Below, in pieces: positions 55,067 to 64,000 of a DNA stretch of 64,000 bases (positions are counted from its first letter, which is position 1; each line of letters starts with the position of its first letter). The notes beneath the pieces are model-generated. The model ran no database searches and had not been told where the DNA came from. It worked only from the letters and a program-made list of their open reading frames with translations. Origin of the DNA: Eutreptiella sp. 'Long Island Sound 2002' (taxonomy: Eukaryota > Euglenozoa > Euglenophyceae > Eutreptiales > Eutreptiaceae); NCBI GenBank assembly GCA_964036045.1, contig OZ038384.1, positions 49,886,843-49,950,842 on the forward strand. The letters are read 5' to 3'. The position numbers were made by a program, and so were the translations under genes.

Positions 55067-56855
55067 TGGTGTTCTTGTGGGGGCTAGAGACCCTCTAGGG
55101 TTTGGCAGGGGTGGTGATATTGGGCCCTGGTGCTCACAGCCTGTGGTTGGCGGTAGGTCGCGCTACCATTTCATCCCCCATGTAGCATCCGCCGTGGACT
55201 GTTGTTGCGGAGTTGTGTTCCTTGCGGGGACCTTAGACCGCCACGTACACCTCCTGTGAAGTACACCCGGCCTCTGCCTGAGGAAGGGGGGGGGTGTCCA
55301 GCTTTACATTTCACACCATCTTCCCATGGTAACAGGGCTATGTACCGCAAATTGCACAGGAACGAAAAGGCTCAGGGCCCCCTCATCCTTGCACCAAAGC
55401 CCAAGATGTTTAAAGCAGCACTACTTCGTTCTACCATCACTACTGCACCACCACCCTGTTGTGGACCCCAGAGCTGTAGGTGCAGTCTTGTAGCATGTAC
55501 ACTGTACCCCTTGCACAAGATTGTAGTATGTGCACCGCAGCCCTTGTCCCAAAAGGTACCTTGTGAGCAAACCCTTGCGTAAAATTGTGCTGCCGGGACT
55601 GCAGCCGTTGTACAAAAGTGCAGAAAGTCAACTGTAGTCCTTCTGCACAGGTGTCAAGCAAAATATTGAACACTGAATGAACGGTGCTCTGGTGCAGTTC
55701 CTACCCTGACTACGGCCCCTGCCTGGCCACACTTGAATGATGGCTGCCGACGGTCCTTTTTCTTGCGGTTCCGTGACAATGAGGAAAACATGTCCTCTTG
55801 ATGCGAAACGTCCTCAGTGTCCTCCTGAAGAGACGGCACAGGAGCACAACAGCGCAATTCCGCACCTAGAACCAATGCGCATCTGTGACTGGCACTGATA
55901 CCAGGGCGGTGGTGCCCCACCTTTGCAGCCAGGGTGTTCACAAGGCCAGGCCGGCAGTCACTGAACGATCTGACGTTCATTAGCCACAACACAGGCCTGA
56001 ACAGGGGGCCTCCACCACCAGGAACCGCTTCGGTGGATGCCTCCCCTGGGGAAGGTGCGATCCGGATGGGGCAGCAGTACCACTGCCATACCAAGTGCTA
56101 CACACCCGGAGCCGTGGTGAGTGTGATGTCCTCTGGCAAACCTCACCAGTCTCAATACCTGTAGACCTGGTCCTGTGGTCTAGTGGTTCTCCCCTGACCT
56201 CGTGCATCATGTATCGGACTGTGCACCACCGCCTGTGTGCCTCAGCCGCTGCAGCATGGTGTGGGACCTGCAGTGACTGCCACTGCTTGCGGGTGAGCGC
56301 GGATACTCCACTGACTGCTTTGCGTGGGGCACGCCATGCCCCCCGGTCAGGACCATGGAATGACATGGTGTGTGTGTGTGCGTGAGTGTGGGCCGGAAGC
56401 CCCGGACGTGACGCCGACCAGGGTCCCCAAGGAGTGTGGGTATGGAAACTTCACCCGCCGGTCTCGGACTGGGTCAGTGGTGGTTTGCGTGGCTCCGAGT
56501 CCAGCGCGCGGCAACCTGTGGCACAAGCCGCTGACACATAGGGTCGGCCTGGCGACGTGTCTGGCAGGTGTTGGACACACTCCCATCCCATCCCATCCCC
56601 CCGCCAAAGTGCCCCGTACCCCTGCCTAGCACTGGAAGGGGTAGCCGGGGAACGGGATCGGAGAGGGGCGAGGGGGGGGGGGGTCAACAAGGGGTGGGTC
56701 GGTGGGAGCGGTGGTGGAACTGGTCCGCTACGTAAATTGGGCAGGGAAGACCAGGGGAAAGGTGAGGTAGGGCCACGTAGGGGGAACCCACCCGTTCCAC
56801 GAGGTCAGGGGTCCAAGGTTCCCGTACCCAATCGGCGTTTGGTTCCCGGTAGCAG
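55067..56855. other. No gene seen
   Basis: Frames on both strands are short and look like chance. 55470-55660 has a loose 35-45-bp periodicity of GTAG/GCAG-CC(C)TTGTAC-like strings. GT microsatellite again near 56368-56384. Confidence 0.4.
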
Positions 56856-56856
56856 G

Positions 56857-57320
56857 GAAAAACGGGGAAGAACGGGGAAAAACGGGGAAAAACGGAGGGA
56901 AAACGGGGGAAAACGGGGGGAAAACGGGGGGAAAACGAGGGAAATCTGGGGGGCGTATTTTGGACAAGACCCACCCACCCGAATTTTGCCCCCCCCCACG
57001 TTTAGAATTCTGCGGGGAGCATTTTTTGCAAACCAAATTAAAGCCAAGGCGCTCTCCCGGGTTAGGCATCCCAGCCCCAAAGGGTGACGCACATAGCAAA
57101 AAGAAAATCATCATATCTGTGTGGAGATGAGAGCAACATAAGCAGGGGTATGCATATAAAAAATAGTGGCAGTGGAAGAGACCTGAGCAGCTTGACCCAT
57201 TCATCACAGTTCCCATCGTCCCCCATTTTCCCCCCGTTTCCCCCCCGTTTCCCCCCCGTTTTTCCCCGTTTTTCCCCGTTTTCCCCCGTTTTCCCCCGTT
57301 TTTCCCCGTTTTTCCCCCCT
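56857..57320. repeat. Inverted pair of GGGGAAAAAC minisatellites
   Basis: 56857-56950 is a tandem GGGGAAAAAC/GGGGGGAAAAC array and 57222-57320 is its inverse (GTTTTTCCCC). The spacing of G-run variants mirrors, so the two arms could pair as a hairpin with a loop of about 270 bases. Lys/Gly-rich frames here are repeat translations. Confidence 0.8.
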
Positions 57321-59666
57321 TTTCATCCATCTGTATCCCTTGACCTATGTCACAGACTTTCCTCTCTTTGATCCTTTAGTAAAAAACCCTCTCCTGTATC
57401 CCGCACCCAACCGGCCTTTAATCGCCTGCTGTTCCCGGATCCTGGGAACCTTGGACCCCTGCGAGGTGGTCCGCAAGGCGAGAAGGCCCCAGGAGAGGGG
57501 GCCTGGGATGCCAGAAGAGGGGGCCTGGAGGAGGCTCCTGGGGGATGCGCTCCCTGGGGTCAATTTGGATGACCCCGGGCAGGCGGCGGATGGCAGGCCG
57601 TGGGTCTGCGTCCTGCAAGAGATCCTCCACCGGGAGGGGCGTTGGCACGAGGGTAGACCCCCGCAAGGGTAGGGCCCAAAAAAAAATCGTGGGCTATGTG
57701 CGGAGCGACTTGGAAACGGGTAACGCGTCGGTCCGTTGTGCTCTACTGATAGTGGCGCTCAGGCCCAGGGGGGTAGGAGCCAGAGACATCCACGGGCAAA
57801 GCAAACACGACATGAAACCCATCCCCCACCCCACACTAGGGGAGGGAGCTAGACCGGGGCCCAACGCACGGGCCGAGGGGTCAGCCTCGGCGGGGGGGAA
57901 GCCCGGGTGCCCCGAGGGGAGAAAGAGGAAAACACGGCAAGGGAATGGAGGGGGGCCGCAAGGACCTCTGTGGGATGCGGTGCCGGTGCATGGGAGGGCA
58001 GTAACCAGGGTAGGGGGGGAGAGGGTGGTGGGTCACAGGGGCGTAGGTAGGAGAGCATCAGTCACACCCTGCAAGAGCAGGAAACCAGCATTGCACAAGC
58101 GGATGCGGACAAAAGATGCACGGACGGGCTTATGCACACGCACGCGTAGCCACGTGGCTAAAATTTGAGCTCGTGCTTGCGAAACGCAGTAGGGCACTGA
58201 GGGTGTGGGCGGCAGCGACGTGGTGGTGCAGAGTTCCCCCCCCCCCCTTTTTTTGCTTACGCAGCAATTGAATTAGCCAACACGAATCCGCCTCCTGCGC
58301 AACGCGGGACCGGTACAGGGCGGCAGAGTGTAATGGATGAATGGGGTCTAACTTGTCCACATATGCCGTGAGCAGAGGGCGCGGGGGGACACCCAATAGG
58401 AAAGAGCACCCGAGAAGCAAAACACGTGGCGTGATAAGGGAAAGAGGCATAAGTGAAGGGGATCGAGTGGGCAGCAAAGAGACAGGCGGCAAAGGGGAGA
58501 GGCGTGACGAAGACGAGGGAGAGTGGCGGGTCGAGGGTGGGGAACAGGCAGCTACACAGGGAAAAGGGTAGACAGGGGGCAAGGGGCGGTGGGAAGGGTA
58601 GAGCAACGGGGTGCGCACGGGAAGTGGGATACAAGAAACATGGAGAGGTAAGACACGCAAAAGAGACGGGAAACAGAGAGTAAGGCAGCCAGTAAGGGGG
58701 CATATGTGCATAAGAGGGGCAGGGGCAAAAGGAGCAGAACAAAGAGGAGAATATGAGGGTAGGGCGCCGGGAGCTGAGTGTGAGATATAAAGGTCCAAAA
58801 GATCAAAGGGAAAAAAAGGCTAAAGGGGGTACCGCGAAGGGGGGAGCAACAGGGGGTGCGTGGAGGGGAGGGAGGTCGGGACAGTGGGGCACATGAGGCA
58901 AGGAACGCCAGGGCGGGTGCACATCACGATTGGCGTGGACATAGTGGTGTGGAACCCGTGCAGGCGTGGCGGAACGAGGCGAGGTGAACAACGCAGGTGG
59001 GATCACACGTCCGTGCATGCCACCTACGGGATAAAGAGGACAAGAGCGGCGGGGCCCGGGCAGGGGGGAAGAAAAGGGGTGAATAAGGGAGGAGCGGAGA
59101 GTGGAGGGGAAACGCAGGTCAGGGCATCGTGTGCTATGCGTTGTCCATGGGTTAAGATGAGCCAAACTATTCCATACACCCGGCCACCGACCGCCTGCTC
59201 AACCATCAGGGAGCTGGTGGACGCCGGCATGGCCGGGGGGCCAACGGTGAGTGACGGCGGAGGTGTTCCGTCAACCCTCCCTCCACGCCCGCGGCCATTG
59301 GCGTACCGGGTGGAGGATAGGGTGGTCATGAGGAGATGGCAGCGAAGTAGGGAGATAGTGCCCTACAAACAGATGGGAGACGAAGAAGAAGGCTAAGAGG
59401 GATGAGAAGACGAAAGACAGCAAGGGGGGATAGAGGGCACGTGCGGCAGGACTAGGAACCTGAGGCATGGGCGGAGGGGTAGGATGAGGGAAGAGGAGAG
59501 AAGGGAAGCAAGGGCAGGGGACACCTATGACATTTAGGGTTCGGCCGTTGGAGGGGGCTAGTCCCATAGAGGTAGTAGGCATGAGACAAAAGAGTGAGAT
59601 GGATAAGGGGTGCTACAAGTGGAGGGTTAACGGAACTGATCCGGTCCCGGTGTCTCCAAGCGTTGT
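57321..59666. other. Mostly non-coding; one possible short frame
   Basis: A plus-strand frame at 59157-59396 (MSQTIPYTRPPTACSTIREL, RVVMRRWQRSREIVPYKQMG) is the only one with natural composition. It has no confirmed family or splice sites. The rest shows no gene. Confidence 0.35.
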
Positions 59667-60387
59667 CTTAGGCGGCCCTATACGCACGTAGCAAAATTGC
59701 CACAGTTCCCAAATGGGTACCAACCCAAAACGGGGGCTGAAAAACCACTTTGAAAAATTGCACAATTGTGCTTTGCAGGGAACACCCCCAAAAACCTGTG
59801 AATTATCCAAAATGACTGTGTGTAGGGGGTACAACATGTGCCAGTCAAAAGTCATGTATCCCCTTCAAATTTGGGCACTGCAGTGTCCATCCGAAGAAAA
59901 ATCCAATTCTTCCAAATCATCCGCTGCTGCATTTCAAACCACACCGTAAAATGCAACCTAAAAAATGAAGCAAGGAGGATGACAGGCAAACACATGCAAA
60001 ACTCTGGTTTGCTTTTTGTTACCGCGTCTGCTGACCCAGTCACTGTGATTGTATGCGAAGCGTGACAAATAATGCACCACCAGTGGTGCCGACAAACAAC
60101 GGAGGCGCCGCCAGTGCAGCCAATGCAATAATAAATGACAGCAACAATGCCTGCAAAAGAAATGGCGCAGCAGGGGTAAAAAAATGGCGAGTCGCTGAGT
60201 TTGGGCACTGCAGCGCCCAAAATTACCAAAACATGAAAGAGGGCACCAGTCTCACACCTGCATAGAACAGGCCGCGCGACAGTGTGCAAATTGAGGCGAA
60301 AAAACTACTGACATGGACACAGGCAGTGCCAACCGCACAACGCAGTCTACTTCTTCTTTGGTGGAGCCTTCTTACCCTTGGCCTGAC

Positions 60388-61836
60388 CTACTTTGGCGTG
60401 AAACATATTGAGGGGGTACTGTCCTTGGCCTTTTTGGCTGGCCTTTTGGGGGGACCATCAACCTCATCCCCACTGTCGTCGGAGGACGGCTTCTTCTTGC
60501 TGGGGGTGCTCCTCTTCTTGCTGTCACCACCTCCGACCAGCACGATCTCGTCATCCTCCTCTTCCTCCACATCGTCCCCCCCCTCCTCATCTTCCCCGTC
60601 CCCAGGCCGCTGCACCACAACTGGCATACAGTCCCTAATCCTTGGCATCCAAGCGTCCCAGTTAACCAAGTAGACACAGTCCATCTCCTGCACATACGCC
60701 GCTAGCTGTTCACGGAATTCGTTAAACAAACCCTGGCGCCCAGTGAAACAAGCTGCCAGACAAGGGGACTCCGGAAGGCAGGACAGGAGCTGTGCTGGCA
60801 ATATAGCCGATGCTGTCAAAAGCAGGAGGCACACTTCATCCTCGGACACCAAAAGACGACAAAAACAGGTACTCAGCGGACACAATACCTTCACCGGCAG
60901 TCTTCTCAAAGGTGTCAATAAACTCAGCCACGCGGCCACCAGATATCTGCACTAATGAAACTAGCGGTCTCCAATTCTTCCAGATTGAGTCCTGGCAGGC
61001 ATACAGTGTTGGACAGGCCACAGGTACGCAAAGGACTGACAACGGTGGTCTCATCGTGCATCTCTCATACCACAGATGTTTTCTCACCCAGCCGGCCACA
61101 CTTCCGCAGAGCCACCAGCAGCATCTCTTTCGCTTTGCCCTTCTGCACTTCAGTCCAAATTCGAGCAGCCACTTGTCCCATACTCAGCTTGGTCACTGAG
61201 TGTTGTACCGCGTTGTGATCGCCTCCAATAATCTCTCTGATGTCAACAGGACAGTCGTGTCTGATCTCCTCGCATAAGACGTGTTGTAACCAGTCCGGCA
61301 GTGCCCGTGAGTTCGCACAGTATTCTCGGTGAAGTCTTTGGAGTGCCGTCAGGATATGAGCCCCGCCCAAGCAGTAGGGAATTTCAGCTAATACAAAAAT
61401 ATACCACAGGGAGATGGGAGATGGGAGATATCAGCGAGATGGGCACTGCAGTGCCCAAACGACCAGAATGTGTGAAAATTACAACACGTGTGTGACAGGA
61501 TGGTAGTGTACCTTTGTTTCGCCATATGAGAATGTTTGAGATAGGCCGGCAGGGTGGATTTGTCCTCAGGCTTGCGATCCGCGATAGTACTAAGTCCTCG
61601 TCCCTCTCTCTGGTCTGCCCACGCGTGAGGTCGGTGTCAAACTTTATCTTGGTCAGCTGTATCTTGACCAGTTCCTTTTTGATCCACATTGTCCGGAATG
61701 TTTCCGTTGCCCGGTCTGTCCCCGTCCGCTTCACTGGAGCCTGCTCCGACTGCGCCCGTGTCTTCTCTGCTGTGTGAACGGCTTGCGATGCGGTCTGCTG
61801 CTCATCCCCTTCCGGCAGTTTGGTATCCGAAGGCAT
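60388..61836 (-). pseudogene. A2 gene X, internally deleted
   Basis: Start (MPSDTKLPEGDEQQ at 61836), exon 1 and its palindrome-bearing intron match A1, as does the GGAHILTALQRLH exon. The deletion then joins intron 3 sequence to the last exon (join at about 60845). One G is missing in the run near 60411, which shifts the tail so that the frame ends at 60388 and not at the position of the A1 stop (60347). Not expected to be functional. Confidence 0.75.
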
Positions 61837-61918
61837 AGCTTAGCAAAGGGGCTAACAAAGGGTCACACGACACACTACAAAAGGCCACAGGGCTGCAAAT
61901 TGTTGATTTACAGGCTTC

Positions 61919-64000
61919 AAATGTTGATGACTACTGGCAGCGCTCGACGATTGAACACAGATGGCAGAAATAGCATCACAGTCGGATGCACCTAGTAAAA
62001 ATCGAGGGTCAAACTCATTCAGCTCCGAAAGGACAGCCACGGGGGCATCGGAATCATCACTGTGAACAGACACTGCTTCTGGAGGGGGGGGGTCCGGGTC
62101 CCATCCATCATCACCCACAAAATCAGCAGCCCTCGGGTCTGGATCTCCGGCTGCCCCACCAGCGGGGGGGGGGGGGGTCCTCATCACTGTCACTGTCGCC
62201 ATCAGCATTGGGGGGGGCGGGTATCCGGGCGGGGTCCCTTTGCGCAAAAGCGCGTGCTGGCCGGCGTCGCTTGTACCGGTTTGGTGTATTACATGCGCGT
62301 AACATGTCCTGCGCCTGTGCTACTGTTGTGTCCATATCACCTAGAGGACGTTGTGGCACGTGTCTACCCAGGTCTGTCATCACGTCAACATCAACTTTAA
62401 CAGGTTTAACAAGTGTCTGCAATGTCTTGGCACATAGATCTCGGTAATGCTCTGCAGTGAGCACCGTATCTAGTGCGCAAGGAAAATCCATCTTGGCAGG
62501 ATCCCACCTGTCTTGCACGATACTCGACTTCTGACTGGACCAGACCAGGGGGGGTATATCACCAACATCAAATCGCGCCATCAATCTGGTGAAACGACAA
62601 TCAACTAGTTGTGGCAGTCCCTTGGGAACATTAACGTACTGCAGGTCCTTTGGGGTCTGGTCTGCAACGGGAGTGAATATAAACAGGTCATGCACCTGTT
62701 GCAACGTACAGTTCCCAGGGTGTTGTGCCATTAAGTGCACAACACGGCTTAACAGGGCCTCACACGGTTCCTCACTGTGTGCCACCCCAGGTAAGCGGGC
62801 AAACCACTGGGACCACAACAGCCTAGCAACAACAATGGTGCGCACATATTCAACCTTGTCCTCATAACCTAGGGTGAGCCTCAGAAGGACGTGTAGGCAA
62901 CGGCTCAGCAATGGCCCTGCAGCGTGCTGCTCTCCCTGTGCAGACCAATGACAATCCCTCACTTGCGACCCAATAATAAACAAGGCTGGAATGTAACCAT
63001 ACAGCAGTGTTACCAACCCTTGCACCTATGTAAGAAGTGTGCTGTGATTAGCGTTACCCGGTCGGTGCAAACCCCTTAGAGTCTGTAACTTCTGTTCCAA
63101 AGGTTGGCGCCACTTATGGGCCAAGTGCAAGAGCACCAGAATCATACGCTCCATATAGATGAGTTTCGGAAAGTTGGGCACTGCAGTGCCCAAATTGAGT
63201 GAACCATAGGAAAAATAGGTAAATAAAGGGAAGAATCTTCTGTAGCACAGGGTTACACAATATTTATATGGGTGCCATGTGCCATACACTACCGGGGTAC
63301 GTGTAATGAACAGGGGCACGTTGTACCGAGCATAGCTGATGCTGTTAACGAGCTTAAGGACACGGTAGTGAATATTTTCGTCGACCAACAGTGGAAGACG
63401 GTGCTGTGTGTGCTGCTGCACCTCCTGGAGCCCGTGAATAATAGAGACAAGGTCGGGGGTAGCGGACACAGTTAGGTCTGTGAGAAAAGAGGGGGTCCAA
63501 GCTGGGCTGGTAACATTATCCCGTCGTATGTCCAAGGGACAACGAACATGTTGAAGGCGGATGGGGTCCTCCATCAACCCTTGCAAGCCATCAATGAAGT
63601 TTTTATGGCTCTGCACCAACAAGTCTGCAGTGTACCCAATCCTCTGCCGCAAAACCGAGAGGCTAGGAAAAGACGGCATAATGTAGACAGGTCGTTTCAA
63701 GAGTATGATAGCACCGGCTGTACAATTAAGGGACCGGTTCTCATTACCAGGCACAGGCCGGAAGTTACGTCTATAAAAATTATCGAACCATAGGACAGCG
63801 GGTTTACCTTCCAAGGTCTGCCAAAGATTGGTGCACGCAGTTGCTCCTTGAACTGCAAAGGAGGATACATGGTAAGAACATTGACCCATGTGAGCCAAAC
63901 ACCTACGTTGCACACGGCTCTTGGGTTGAACACCTACAGCCCTCTTGGCACGTGGACGACACCTCTTGTGTAGAACAGACCATATATTAAAAATCTCTTG
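61919..64000 (-). pseudogene. A2 gene Y, 5' end outside the window, with a nonsense codon
   Basis: Matches A1 Y closely: LWFDNFYRRNFRPVPGNENR, LPLLVDENIHYRVLKLV, VYGTWHPYKY and the exonic palindrome (NLGTAVPN, 63175-63194) are all present. A TAG at 63028-63026 replaces a CAG of A1 (LTQVQ). A longer G run at 62165-62177 (A1: 9301-9310) shifts the frame before the acidic tail. The N-terminus lies beyond 64000. Confidence 0.75.

Larger units (their letters stand above)
59667..64000 (-). mobile_element. DNA transposon A2, second copy of A, cut by the window edge
   Basis: Begins CTTAGGCGGCCCTATACGC exactly as A1 and then runs near-identically to A1 to the window end (within Y). The flanking bases before it differ from those before A1 (GTTGT at 59662-59666), which marks the true element end. 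Relative to A1 it lacks about 1.18 kb from gene X (A1 bases about 6805-7984), joined at 60845. Palindromes are kept at 59871-59890, 60199-60220, 61439-61458 and 63175-63194. Confidence 0.88.

Noticed and set aside
56728-57330. Frames rich in Lys-Gly-Asn and in Pro-Phe-Ser
   Set aside because: They translate the GGGGAAAAAC arrays on either strand.

Overview
This is eukaryotic nuclear DNA from a repeat-rich genome: GT-AG introns of about 100-140 bp can be placed exactly, there are several kilobases of satellite, and almost every coding sequence belongs to a mobile element. Leucine-rich repeats of the GAQALAALKDAPSLHTL type (33.0-34.2 kb) recall LRR proteins of alveolate protists such as chromerids and dinoflagellates; that is only a low-confidence guess. 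No tRNA, rRNA, CRISPR or bacterial operon was seen.

Layout. 1-20.3 kb is one decayed non-LTR retrotransposon on the minus strand (ORF1 at 20289-17979, then endonuclease, reverse transcriptase and a C-terminal zinc motif down to base 1). Three elements have jumped into it: element E (1534-5501), element A1 (5618-12138) and element D (15883-17874). Removing E and A1 with their target duplications restores a continuous RT frame. 20.3-24.4 kb is dispersed and tandem repeat with one small spliced gene. 24.4-33.0 kb is three successive satellites. 33.0-34.2 kb is an LRR pseudogene. 34.2-38.5 kb is diverged repeat with weak coding remnants. About 38.5-51.7 kb is element C, with element B (39847-46824) inserted inside its X gene. 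51.7-59.7 kb is mostly non-coding. 59667-64000 is element A2, a second copy of A that runs off the window.

The notable system is the A/B/C family. The elements are DNA transposons of about 6.5-7 kb with inverted ends starting CTTAG and 5-bp target duplications (AACAT for A1, ATCTA for B). Each has the same two genes. Y is a putative transposase-like protein with conserved WFDN, VDEN and YGxWHxYK motifs. X has a ParB/sulfiredoxin-like N-terminal motif (GxH plus downstream helix), a Rossmann-like middle and an acidic, Lys-rich tail. Each family also carries many copies of its own private palindrome: A has GGGCACTGCAGTGCCC, B has GGTGCTGGCCCCAGCACC-like sites, and C has GTGCGCGAGGCCTCGCGCAC. The small element D has TTGTGACATGTCACAA. 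These lie in introns, in flanks and even in exons. A ParB-like protein next to dispersed family-specific palindromes suggests a eukaryotic, transposon-borne counterpart of ParB-parS. This is inference from sequence only.
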